This document shows positions 44,859-58,736 of a DNA stretch of 64,000 nucleotides, one piece after another. Below the pieces are notes generated by a model, which was not told the origin of the DNA, did no database searches, and saw only the letters and a program-made list of their open reading frames with translations. The translations under genes were made by a program, and so were the position numbers. Source of the DNA: Halocaridina rubra (Eukaryota > Arthropoda > Malacostraca > Decapoda > Atyidae); NCBI GenBank assembly GCA_037179515.1, contig JAXCGZ010005701.1:131001-195000 (forward strand), given 5' to 3'. Positions within the stretch are counted from its first letter, which is position 1, and every line of letters starts with the position of its first letter.

Positions 44859-45835
44859 AGTCAACTCACTTTTTGCGCATCTCTATAATACAGGAAATTG
44901 GAATATCACCTCCAAAAAATAATAGTAATAAAATCCGAAATACTTGAGTAACACGCTCGTGAAAAATTTGAATTTTTTTTTTATTTTAGTAAATAAGCAA
45001 CCGCTTTGGAGGCACTTTCCCGCCATGCTGCCATGTGCTTCAGTGTCTCTTTACCCAGCATACTGTGTGTATATATCACTTGTTCTAACTGTTTTCGTGG
45101 TAAGGTTTGTGTTTCTTGTGTTTTTTGCAAATTTTTATATACATATCTATCATAGCCAGTAAACGCCCAGGAAAAGACTGTGGAAGTGCTTCTACTCCCA
45201 AAGGAGTGAGAAAGGCAATAAACCTTGAGGTAAAATTTCAAGTGTTGGCCCGTTATGAGCGTGATGAGAGTACAAGTGCTCACCGCCACCACGCTCGTCC
45301 CATGCCTGTTGCTCATCGTATATAGAGTGAGTAGAATGTTTTACATTCAGTCATTGCATAATGAGATTTTTTTTTTTAGTTTTTTATTCTTGCTTTGGTT
45401 ATATCTTATTTTTATTTTATCTTTGTTTACGTTTGCAGATAGAGGTTCGTTCTCCCGCATCCTCCTCCTCTTCTCTCACCGCTTTAGTTACGTGCTCACC
45501 ACCGCCACGCATGTCCCAGTGTATGCCTGTTGCCCACCGCATAATAGTGTGTTAATTTGTATACTGTGCAGTAATCTGTACCTCTTTTATACTGGACACT
45601 AATTGTATGTTATTATAAATAACTACAGGTCTTTCTGCTTTGTTTTGTACTTATAAAATATGTTTTACTTATCTTATATCTGTAGCATAATGTGTTTATG
45701 TACAGTTGTCAAGTGTATTTATGCCTATTATCTTTGTTTCTTATGGAAAATGACTGGTTACATCACGCGAATTTTACATTACACATGCCTTCTGAGAACC
45801 TATCCTTGCGTTGTTTCAAGAAGTAAGTGTATGTA
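44859..45835 (+). mobile_element. Family 2 element with transposase N-terminal remnant
   Basis: After tatacagtcaactcactttt comes family 2 text (aataatagtaataaaatccg, aaataagcaaccgctttgga), then a transposase start (45152), then the conserved right half (CACGCATGTCCCAGTG, TTCTGAGAACCTATCC). The termini are decayed. It is the only family 2 copy with recognisable N-terminal transposase codons. Confidence 0.55.
45152..45325 (+). pseudogene. Family 2 transposase N-terminal fragment (jerky/Tigger-like)
   Basis: From a codon ATA where ATG would be expected, the frame reads ASKRPGKDCGSASTPKGVRK, then AINLEVKFQVLARYERDEST, the typical start and first helix of CENP-B/jerky/Tigger transposases (compare KAISLEVKLEVIKRYERGE-like family wording). 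It runs into unrelated sequence (HHARPMPVAHRI) and stops. This suggests family 2 derives from another pogo-superfamily transposon. Confidence 0.55.
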
Positions 45836-45887
45836 CTGTATGTAGTAAACAATATACTCTTGTTAAATTGAAATAAAGATTTACACT

Positions 45888-46045
45888 CAACTCTCAATTT
45901 AGCGAACCTTAATTCAACAGACTTCGGATTTAACGAATAATATATGGAGAAGCAGATTTTGTATATTTTAGTATTGGCACCATTGGACAAGTGACACTGC
46001 TTCAAGAGAGAGAGAGAGATGAAATGGTTTTTGGGCTATCATCAT
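45888..46045 (+). repeat. Single end of a CACTCAACYCTC MITE family
   Basis: The sequence cactcaactctcaatttagcgaacc resembles the termini of the MITE at 58078-58736 and is preceded by TA. The other end was not found nearby. Confidence 0.45.
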
Positions 46046-46054
46046 CTCACTGTA

Positions 46055-46058
46055 TAAT

Positions 46059-46122
<64 letters not shown>

Positions 46123-46215
46123 CTAATAATAATATGTGAGTGAGGGAGAGAGAGACAAAAATTAAATTTACATTAGGGTGATGTTTGCATTATGTCTCAC
46201 AATAATAATAATTAT

Positions 46216-46281
<66 letters not shown>

Positions 46282-46282
46282 G
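46055..46282. repeat. (AAT)n microsatellites
   Basis: Two AAT tracts (46055-46115 and 46202-46281) separated by about 85 bases including a short AG run. Confidence 0.9.
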
Positions 46283-46319
46283 CTCCATATGTGTACACAT
46301 TTTCTATGAAAAAAGTATC

Positions 46320-49574
<3,255 letters not shown>

Positions 49575-49666
49575 AGCTCTCCTACTTATGAAAAACTAAG
49601 TTACAAACATTCATAGATACGAACAAAAGCCTACCCATTAGCTACCCATGTATTGATGTACTGTAT
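49575..49666 (+). repeat. Left part of an interrupted dispersed repeat
   Basis: acttatgaaaaactaagtta through cctacccattagctacccat matches the complement of 28340-28415. The match resumes at about 53985-54210, after a 4.3-kb LINE insertion. Confidence 0.7.
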
Positions 49667-49671
49667 GTACG

Positions 49672-50456
49672 TTTGGCATTGAGAGCAACGAAAACAGGTA
49701 AAGCACCAGGGATAGCTGGGTGTCATGCTGAGTGCGTGTCAAAAGATGGGGATGCATTAGTAGAATGAATTGATATATTGTTGAGTGTATGTTTGAGGAA
49801 AGGGAGGGTTCTTGTTGATTGGAGTAGTGCATGTACAGTTCCAGTTTACAAAGGGAAGGGATATAAGTATGAGTGTAGTAGTTTTAGAGGAATTAGTTTG
49901 TTGAGTGTAGTTAGTAAATGGAAGTTTTAATCAAGAGAATTAGGAAAGGTACTGAGAGATTGATTGGGGAAAAACAGCGTCGATTCAGGAGAGGAAGAGG
50001 ATGTGTGGATCAGGTGTTTGCAGTAAGACAGGTGTGTGAGAAATTCTTTGAGAAAAGTAGGGACACTTTATGGGCTTTTATGGACTTATAGAAAGCGTAT
50101 TACAGGGTAGATAGAGAGGGATTGTGGAGCGTGTTGCGCCTGTATAGAATAAGTGGAAGTTTGTTGAATGCGATGAAGAGTTTTTACATGAATAGTAGAG
50201 CGTGTGTGAGAGTTGGGAATGCTATGAGTGATTGGTTTGAGGTGAACGTAGGGTTACGTCAAGGTTGTGTAGTGTTGCCATTGTTGTTTAATGTGTATCT
50301 GGATGGAGTGTTAGGGGAAGTGAATGAAAGAGTATCAAATAAAGGCTTGGAACTAGTGGGTGAGGATGGAAGGTTGTGGAACTTGAGTCAATTTCTATTT
50401 GCAGATGATACTGTGCTGGTGGCTGATACTGAGAATGAATTGAAACATTTGGTGAC
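49672..50456 (+). pseudogene. LINE reverse transcriptase, N-terminal part of split copy
   Basis: Readable pieces: TGKAPGIAGCHAECVSKDGD, WSSACTVPVYKGKG, FRGISLLSVVSK, CVDQVFAVRQVCEKFFEKS, FMDL-stop-KAYYRVDREGLW, VGLRQGCVVLPLLFNVYLDG and FLFADDTVLVADTENELKHLV, so palm motifs including FADD (50398-50409) are present. An in-frame stop replaces the residue before KAY, and there are frame changes near 49920. Homology ends abruptly at the T run of the inserted LINE. Confidence 0.8.
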
Positions 50457-53141
50457 TTTTTTTTTTTTTTTTTTAAGAGTGTGACACCGGGACAGGCAGA
50501 AACTGCCCTCATCAACAAAGGCCCAGGCACGAGAAAATACCAAGACGAAGGAAAAGAAAAAGGTTAAGGGCAAGGCAGAGATGAGGTAATGTCACACAAA
50601 GGAAAACGACAGACAGAAAAAAACAGTCAACGTAAAGAGGACCCAGAGATATGGAGGACTAGGCTCTGAGATGACGATAGATCTGCTTTTTGAAGGATGA
50701 AAGGTCATAAGAATTAGGAAAGAGAGAAGGAGGAAGAGAGTTCCAGAGTCTTTAGGTAGATGGGAAGAAGCAGTCGCTGCACCGACCAATCCGCGAGCTA
50801 CAAATCTCCACACAGTACCTGTGAGATGAGGCCGCTTGGTGAGTGTTACGCGGCCTCGGCAGTGGAGGAGGGATGCAACTCGCCAACTCATCAGAGCAGC
50901 GATGGAAGTAGTAGCGATAGAAAAGCGAAAGGGAAGATACCTTACGGCGAAGAGAGAGAGAATCCTGGTTAGAAGTAAGAGAAGGATCATTAATGAGTCT
51001 GACTGCCTTAGATTTAACCCTATCAAGAAGATAAGTGAAGGAAGAAGCACCCCAGATGTGTGAGCAGTATTCTAAGCAGGGGCGGATAAGACCTTTGTAA
51101 ATTTTAAGTAACTGCAATGAGGAAAAGTAATTTCGAAAGCGAAACAAAACTCCCAATTTTTTTGACGAAGATTTAGAAATTTGGATTATATGATTCCTCC
51201 AAGACAAGTTAGAGGCTATTTGGATTCCTAATATATTGATAGAGTTAAGAGGGTAAATTTCATTAGTTTTGAAGACAATAGGGTTATCAGGAGGAGAAGA
51301 AGATAAAGAGATAGCCAGAAACTGTGTCTTGGAGGCATTGAATTTAACTAAATTTTGAGTGCCCCATTCAGATACTCTCTGCAAATCAGAGTTAAGAGTA
51401 GAAGAAAGAGTGATACGAGATTGATTACGAGTAACAGATGAAGGTTGTGAAGAAAAGGCAGAGGAAAAGTAAAGGGTAGAATCATCGGCAAAGGCATGAA
51501 GAAGAGAGGAAGATGGGGATTGCAGATCATTGATGAAGAGAAGGAAGAGAGTAGGTGAAAGAAGAGAGCCCTGTGGAACACCACTGGAAACAGAGAAAGG
51601 GCTAGATGTCGCGCCATCAACAACTACAGATATAGAACGGTCAGTAAGAAAACTGGAAATCAGAGAACAGAAAGAAGGGGTTAAAGCCATAGGCAGGGAG
51701 TTTGGCCAACAGAGCCTTGTGCCAGACTCTGTCAAAAGCCTTAGAGATATCAAGGGCGACGACAAAGGATTCCCCATAGTACTTCATAGAAGATGACCAT
51801 ACATGAGTAAGATAGGACAGGAGATCACCAGTGGATATTGCCTTGCGGAAGCCGTACTGGTGATCGGAGATAAGTGAGTTAGATTCAAGGCATTTCAAGA
51901 AGTGAGCATTGGGCAAAGTTTCGAAAACTTTAGCAATAGAGGAAGTTAGAGCAATAGGTCGGTAGTTAGAAGGAATAGAGCGGTCACCCTTCTTAGGAAC
52001 AGGTTGAACTAGAGCATGCTTCCAAGATGAAGGATGGATACTGGTTGACAGAAAGAGGCGAAAAAGACGGCAAAGCACGGGAGCCAGTTCATCTGCAAAC
52101 TCCTTAAGGAACCTTGCAGGGATACCATGGGGACCAGATGCCCTGTTTGTCTTTAGCTAGCGAAGAACCTTATGAACTTTGCGTGAAGAAAGGATAAGGG
52201 AGGGCATAGGGTTAGAGAGGGGAAAAGACTGAGGAACAGGTGCGCAGGAATCGTTGATAGAAGAGTTGGCAGAAAAATTACAGCCAAAGAGAGTGGCTTT
52301 GTCAGTGGGAGAGCAAGCTATAGAACCATCAGAACGAATGAGAGGGGGAAAGCTTGAGTTACAGAAGTTTTTGGAGAGGTTTTTGGCTAAGGACCAGAAG
52401 CATTTGTCAGTGGGAGAGGAGTTAAGGTCATCAACTTTCCTTCTTATAAAGGAAGCCTTAGACCTTCGAATATGAGCTGTACAACGATTCCTAGCTATAA
52501 TAAAATCAGAGCGAGTTAAATCGGAAGAAGAGGCTTGGTAAGATTGGTGAGCCTGATTCCTAGCCTGGATAGCCATGGAGCAGGCACGGTCAAACCAAGG
52601 TTTAGGGGGAGAGAAAGTTTTTGTAGGAGAGGGAATGTACGCCTCCATTCCCGTGGTCATGATCTCGGCAACTTTTACAGCTACCCGATCAGGGTTGCGG
52701 GACTGAAAGCAGTAGTCATCCCATGGGAAGTCAAAGAGAAAGTTACGCAAATTTTCATGTTGGGTTTGCTCGAAGTGCCAAAGGCGGCATTGAGTAGGAG
52801 GGATTGGTGGTGGGGGAGCGAAAATGGAAGAGAGAGAGAGCATAGAGTGGTCAGATGTACCTAGAGGGGAAAGCACAGAATAAGAGTAGTTTGAAGGGTT
52901 AGAAGTAAAAAATAGGTCAAGAGTGTTTGCAGCATGTTCGCAACGATCAAGAACGCGAGTAGGATGTTTGATAATTTGCTCCAGATCGTGAGTAATAGAG
53001 AAAGCAAGGGCCTCGCTTCCTCCCACATCAGTGTGAGAAGAATGAAGCCACTCACTGTGGTGTACATTGAAGTCTCCAATGTAGAGAACTTCTGCATGTG
53101 AGTTTACTAGTGTGTGAAAGAAGGAAGCTCCGGGTGGATAT
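50457..53141 (-). mobile_element. Jockey-type LINE, 5'-truncated, antisense insertion
   Basis: On the minus strand the element ends with a poly(A) tail (T run 50457-50476) after a 3' region (cagtttctgcctgtcccggt, gtgtcacactctt). Its other end is cut inside the endonuclease domain (PPGASFFHTLVNS), a usual outcome of incomplete target-primed reverse transcription. A matching stretch of the host LINE (about 50 bases by family comparison) may be missing at the site. Confidence 0.85.
50659..53141 (-). pseudogene. Jockey-type endonuclease-RT, broken
   Basis: The order on the minus strand is an endonuclease C-terminal half (VLYIGDFNVHHSEWL, TLDLFFTSNP, LGTSDHSMLSL), a linker with PWFDRACSMAIQARNQ and CFWSLAKNLSKN, and the RT with NRASGPHGIPARFLKEFA, NYRPIALTSSIAKVFE, QYGFRKAISTGDLLSYL, VVALDISKAFDRVWH, SGVPQGSLLSPTLFLLFIND and HAFADDSTLYFSS. 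The thumb/C-terminus has SINILGIQIASNLSWRNHI, YKGLIRPCLEYCSHIWGASS and LWNSLPPSLFPNSYDLSSFK, ending LRA at 50659. Damage: TAG at 52157-52159 (LR-stop-LKTNRASG), one extra T near 51675 and TAA at 50752-50754. Otherwise the frame is long, so the insertion is fairly recent. Confidence 0.88.
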
Positions 53142-53690
53142 TGGTAAAAGTAAAGAGCATGACAGAGTGAAAGAAGCAAGTAAATGTCTAGGTGAGTTGA
53201 AAAGTGTAATTAGAAATAGATATTTGGGAATGAATGCAAAGAAGAATATATGAAGGTGTGATTGTGCCAACAGCACTGTATGGAGCAGAGACTTGCAGTG
53301 CAAGAGAGGATGAAAGGAACAAGTTGAATGTTATGGAGATGAGGTGTTTGAGAGGTATGATTGGTGTATCTAGAATAGGTAGAGTAAGAAGTTAGGATGT
53401 CATTCAGAGAACGGGCTTTGGATTGAAGCTTTCGGAGAGATTAGATCAAAGTGTGTGGAGTTGGTTTGGACACATGAAAAGGATGAGTAATGAACGAATA
53501 GTGAAGAGAGTGTGGAGTGCAGAAGTGATTGGAGTTTGGTGAAGAGGGAGATCTAAAATGAGATGGATGGATGGCATGAAAAGAGCACTGAATGCACATG
53601 GAATGTCAGTGGAACAGGGAAGAGTGCATGCAAGAGATAGGAATGAGTGAAGGAAAATTGTACATTGTTGACATGGCTCAAAGGGATTTT
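53142..53690 (+). pseudogene. LINE reverse transcriptase, C-terminal part of split copy
   Basis: After the insert the host LINE resumes with GKSKSMTE-like text, KEASKCLGELKSVIRNRYLG, YEGVIVPTALYGAETCSARE, NVMEMRCLRGMIGVSRIGRV, WSWFGHMKRMSNERIVKRVW and MRWMDGMKRALNAHGMSVEQ. These are the usual C-terminal blocks of this RT type. Stops are present at several places. Confidence 0.75.
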
Positions 53691-53984
53691 TCGCACCTGC
53701 TAGCTCAGCGAACTGTGATGAACGGGTGTGAGGGGACTTGCCATGCGTTGAAGCGGTGGGGGTAAACCAGCTGCGGCTGTCGGATCTCATTGTAGAATAT
53801 CCTTGCCCGCCTACCTTGTGGATGACCCAAGCAGAGTGGAAGGGGGGGAGATGTGGCAACCCTTTATCCCCATGGAGCTGAGAGGAGTGGTTGAAGTATG
53901 TGTGGATTGTGGTGAATGTGCGTTTCTTGGCTTGGCCCCCCCTAACAACGGGGAATGAGGCATGTGTATATGTTTGAATGTTTG

Positions 53985-54210
53985 TTTTATTGTACTGTAA
54001 TGTATTATAATATCATTATTACTGTATTAAAAGTCATTAATACTGTATACTTTATGTTTTTTGTGGTAGTTAAGTGTTTTTAGCCTAACTACTGTAGAGT
54101 TTGCATATGTATGTACTGTTCAGTACAGTTTTTACCTAATCACTACTTACGAATAGACTTCTGGAACCTAACTCGTTTGTAAGTTGCAGAGTGTCTGTAC
54201 TGGAATGGGT
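53985..54210 (+). repeat. Right part of an interrupted dispersed repeat
   Basis: Continues the match begun at 49575: gtactgtaatgtattataat to ctaactcgtttgtaagttgc is the complement of 28105-28330. Confidence 0.7.
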
Positions 54211-54842
54211 CCTACAGATATAGTAGTTCAGTGGGAAGAAAGACTTTAAAGCACAAAATGTCATGTTGCCAAGATCAAGAACAAAAAATTACAAAGCCCT
54301 GTCTGTCTGGCTTCCAGATTTTGGAACAGACTATCAAAGGACATAAATGAAACAGAAACAGCACAAAAATATAAAAGAAGCTGAGAGAACACATATACAA
54401 TGCAGTTGCTGAAAATATCAATATAATGTACATATATGCTCCCAAAATGTAAAACTTCTGAGGTATTGTGATATTTACATGTGATGTTTCATGCATTGTA
54501 TATACTGTATATTGTATGAATCCCCACTGCATATTTTATAGAAACTAATTTATTAAATTAACTAAGTTTCACCTTTCCCAAAGTAAGCAACAAATCACAA
54601 GTAGAAGACCCTTGTATAAATGAGCTCATAGATGTTGCATGTCTGTTGCAAGTTTTCTGTATTCTGTATCCATACCTAGTTTACTAATCCTTGCCTAAAC
54701 TAGACTCAGTGCAATTTAAATTCTATGTAAAAAGAGTACAGTAGTTGTTATAATGCAGAACATGCGATAAAGATATTTATATAAGAAATTAATTTTCTCT
54801 GGATACTTAACATATCAGAGAGGAATGTTTATTTTGTTCAAG
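54211..54842. other. Unassigned spacer
   Basis: No gene, terminal repeat or microsatellite recognised. AT-rich single-copy-like sequence. Confidence 0.45.
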
Positions 54843-54858
54843 GTTCCAGGACGCAATG
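54843..54858 (+). repeat. Left 16-bp target-site duplication of RTE copy
   Basis: GTTCCAGGACGCAATG here and GTTCCAGGACACAATG at 57174-57189 differ at one base and bracket the truncated RTE copy. Confidence 0.75.
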
Positions 54859-57173
54859 GCAAAAGGATTATGGACTTTGCTGTGGCATTTGATATGGCAG
54901 TAGTCAACACTTTTTTCGAGAGGCAGCCAAGGTGTATTACTTGACTTCGTATTATGCAGAAGAATATATCTGAAAGAAATAAGAAATTGTAAGGTATTTC
55001 CAGGAGAATCTGACACCCCAGCATAGAGTTTTGACATTTGATTAGGACAGGAAGGCTACAACAAGAGGTAGGCAAGAAATGATTCCCAGAATAAGCTGGT
55101 GGAAACTGAATGAATCAGAATATAGAGATAGATTCATAGGGAAAGTATCAAGTGAGCTTGGCACTTGGGATTATGAGGACGTGGATGTGTGGTGGGAATA
55201 AAATACAAGTGAATTGAGAAGAGTGGGAAAGGAAGTTCTAGGACTGTCAACAGGAAAAGTCCCAGGAGAAAAAGAAACTTGGTGGTGGAATTCTTATGTA
55301 CAAGAGAAAATCAAGATGAAGAGAAAGGCAAAGAAAAGATATGATGAGACAGGGACAAATAAAGATTAGGAGCGAAGTAAAGTGACAAAGAAAGAAGCAG
55401 AAGTGGTAGTGGCGCAGGCAAAGAACAAGCATTGGATGGCGTATATGATTTGGAAACTAAAGAGGGACAAATGAAAATTTTCAAGATTGCCAAATGAAGA
55501 AATAAAGCAACAAAGGATATTACTCGTATAAAGCAGGTAAAGAATGTGGAAGGGGCAGTTATGTGTAGCTCAAGTGGCATCAGGGGAAGGTGGAAGCAGT
55601 ATTTTGAGAGATTGCTAAATGAGGAAAATCCAAGAACTATTTATGTAGATGGAACATCAAATTTAGGAATGGTAAAAGATATAGAAAGAGAAGAAGTCAG
55701 GTTTGGCTTGGGAAAACTGAAAAATGGAAAAGCTACACGCCCAGATGAGATCCCAGTTGAAGTTTGGATATGCTTAGGGGAATTTTGGAATAGATATGCT
55801 ATGGGATCTGATGAAAAAGATATAACGGAAAGAAGAGATGCCAAAGGAATGGAAGAAAAGCTTTCTCATACCATTATTCAAGGAGAAAGGGGATGTTCAA
55901 GATTGTAATAATTACTGCGCAATCAAACTAATTTTTCACATGATGAAGATATGGGAAAGGATTATAGAACATAGGTTAAGGGGAGAGACAAAGATTGGGG
56001 AAGAACAGTTTGAACTTGTGCCAGGTAGAAGCACATCTGATGCAATTTTTGCCATAAGACAACTTAAGGAAAAATATACAGAAGACCAAAAGGTACTGCA
56101 TTTAGTATTTATAGATTTAGGAAAAGCCTATGATAGAGTCCAACGGCAAGAGACTGGAGATGCCTGAGAGAGAGAGTAACATCCGAGAAATATGTTAGAG
56201 TAATTTAAGATATGTATGTAGGAGCATGCACACAAGTAAGGACATGTGTTGGATTGACAGAGGAGTTTGTAGCAGGAGTTGGGTTACATCACGGATCATC
56301 ATTGAGCTCATATTTGTTTCTTATAATAATGGATGTAGCTACTGAACGAGTAAGGGAACAGGCACCGTGAAATATATTGTTTGCTGATGATGTAGTGTTG
56401 TGTGATGAGACCAGAGAGGGAGTGGAGAGGAAGTTGGATAGATGAAGAGAGGCATTGGAAAGTAGAGGAATGAAAATCAGTAGAACAAAAACAGAGTATA
56501 TGTGCTGTCACCTCACCAATCAGTTGCATGACATACATCTACAGGAGGAAATTGTAAAGAGGGCAGAAAAATTAAAGTACCTGGGTTCAGTTGTCAAGGA
56601 AAATGCAGAACTCCAAGTGGAGGTAAATAGCAGAATCCAACCAGGATGGAACAACTGGAAAAGGGTATCTGGAGTGTTGTGTGACCCTAGGATAAATGTG
56701 AAAATGAAGGGAAAAGTGCATAAAACTGTAGTGGGACCTGCAATGACATATGGAGCAGAGACCTGGCCCATGAAGATATCTTATGAAAAGAAATTGGATG
56801 TGGCAGAAATGAGGATGCTTAGATAGATGATTGGAATCAAAAGATATGATAGGATTAGGAATGATTTAATAAGAGGAACAACTAAAGTTATAGAAGCGTC
56901 TAAGAAAATCCAAGAAAAAAGGCTTCACTATTAGGACATGTCATGAAGAGGGATCAGGAAATATGTTGGGAGGAGAGTGTTGGAGATGTAAGTGCCAGTA
57001 GGAGGAGGAGGGGGACACCAAAGAATAGGTAGATGAAATGTGTAAAAGCTGATATGGAACAAAAAGATATTACAGTGGATGACATCGATAATAGGAATCA
57101 TTGGAAATGATTTTCCAGAAATAGCGACCCTGCATAAGCAGAAAAAGCCGTAGTGGAAGAAGAAGAAGAAGAA
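54859..57173 (+). mobile_element. RTE-clade LINE, 5'-truncated, old copy
   Basis: It starts inside the endonuclease domain (a FAVAFDMAVVNTFF stretch, compare FAIAFDMAILNTFF in the copy at 12185), continues through RT and C-terminus and ends in a GAA run (57158-57173). It is flanked by 16-bp target-site duplications. It is a diverged relative of the RTE at 12156-15256. Confidence 0.85.
54870..57150 (+). pseudogene. RTE endonuclease-RT remnant
   Basis: Pieces in order: MDFAVAFDMAVVNTFFERQP, IRGRWKQYFERLLNEENPRT (55575), KLKNGKATRPDEIPVEVWIC (55720), KGDVQDCNNYCAIKLIFHMM (55880), FELVPGRSTSDAIFAIRQLK (56008), LVFIDLGKAYDRVQ (56103), a decayed LFADDVVLCDETREGVERKL (56375), GMKISRTKTEYMCCHL (56467), GAETWPMKISYEKKLDVAEM (56752) and GTPKNR near 57017. 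Many stops and shifts make it clearly dead. Confidence 0.82.
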
Positions 57174-57189
57174 GTTCCAGGACACAATG

Positions 57190-58077
57190 CTTCATATATA
57201 TCCTTTGAAGAGTGTATAGAGAGAGAGCTTCTCCCATTGAGGTACAGGTCTTTTCACCAGAAATATTCTCCAGCATTAAGTCTATTCTGCCTTGGTAGTA
57301 GATCTTTGAAAGGTTATCCTTCATTGTCAGATTATTTAACACTTTACTGAAAACAAACCACTTCAAAAAAGAAGAAGGGTAGGATACTCAACTTCTAGAG
57401 GGGATAAAGCAATAATTTCTGATGAAGAAACCTGTATCTCAGCGAAAAAATTTACCTTTACACTCACAAGAGTAGATATCTGAAGCATGGTATTCTGGAA
57501 TCCTGAGTAGAATATATATTTCTCTCTAAAGCTCAGCCAATAAAGCAAATTTACTAAACTTTTATCTGAACAGTATATGATACAGTGTCAAATATTTCTG
57601 TGAGTGCATTTGCATGAATGTGTTTTTAGTGTAGATTCTACTCAATGAAAAAAAAATTAAAAACTTAATGAACACACTTACAATAATTAATGTCCAAGAA
57701 ATGTAAAACATTTCAATGACCAGATACGAAACCTCTATCTGAACATAATCTGATACAGCCTGATGCAAGATAACTAAAGATGGTGCACAACAGAAAAAAT
57801 GTAAAAACTAATGATCATAACTGGTAATATATCCAGTACAGTAAGAAACACCGTACAATAGCAAAAATACAGTACTAGACAATTCATTCTCTCTCTCACT
57901 CACTCATTCATTCTCCTTCATTTATTTTCACCTCTTCATTTACTGTAATCTGGAAAGATTTTAAGATCTTGCTTACAAGCAATTGTGGGGGAAGGAGAGA
58001 CACATCTCTAAATTGTAAGCCTGTTTCAGTGACTACCAAACTTTGCAAAGTCATGAGCACTATTGAGAAAACAAATA
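57190..58077. other. Unassigned spacer
   Basis: AT-rich sequence with no recognised coding or repeat structure apart from a short ctctctcactcactcattca stretch near 57890. Confidence 0.45.
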
Positions 58078-58521
58078 CACTCAACCCTCGATTTAACAGA
58101 CTAATAAAGTTGACCTCGGTCTGTTAAATCATATTGATCATTCCAAATTTGGGTCTGTAGTGGCAACAATAACATCATGACAAGAAGAGGAGTAATACTT
58201 TTAATCAAGCACTACACTCAAAATTCTTACAGCACAACAGATTTAAGAGATGTAGAAATACTATAGTAAGAAAGTTGACTCCCAGAGGGAGGGAGAACAC
58301 ATGATAAGAAAATATACATTCAGTGTGACAATGTAAAATACCTGTACACCAAATATAATAGATTCAACATTCATTGTGACTGTAAAATACCTATGCACCA
58401 AATATAATAGATTCAACATTTTTATTACTGAGAGAGAGAAATTCAGTTATCCTTAAATACTGTATACTTATTTTTGTTTTTTTAATATGTTCTTTATAGA
58501 AAACGTATACATATATGGCTC

Positions 58522-58559
<38 letters not shown>

Positions 58560-58736
58560 GGTTTTTGTGATACACAGAGAGGCCAAAATGCTTTTTATCT
58601 CTATATCTCTCTCTTGAAGCAGTGGTTCTTGTCCAATGGTTGCTACAACTGCAAAATTACTAATTTGCTCCTCCAGATTTTGTCTGTTAAAACCAAGGTC
58701 CGTTGAATCGAGATCCATTAAATCCAGGGTTGAGTG
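58078..58736. mobile_element. MITE with CACTCAACCCTCGATTTAAC termini
   Basis: The left end CACTCAACCCTCGATTTAAC and the complement of the right end (CACTCAACCCTGGATTTAAT) form a TIR with TA on both sides. The interior has a tandem pair (tgtaaaatacctgtgcaccaaatataata-type units at 58333 and 58386), a short (ATT)n (58526-58560) and no gene. Confidence 0.78.

Larger units (their letters stand above)
49667..53984 (+). mobile_element. LINE (unassigned clade) interrupted by a Jockey-type LINE
   Basis: RT-coding sequence from 49672 to 50456 and from 53142 to about 53690, then a 3' region with a C-run (53840-53950), is cut by an antisense LINE. The outer edges fall where the dispersed repeat stops and resumes. 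There are possible short duplications around gtactgta at both edges, but the target-site duplication is not certain. Confidence 0.65.

Noticed and set aside
53446..53859. 137-codon minus-strand frame
   Set aside because: It overlaps the plus-strand LINE C-terminus and 3' region, with no domain similarity of its own.
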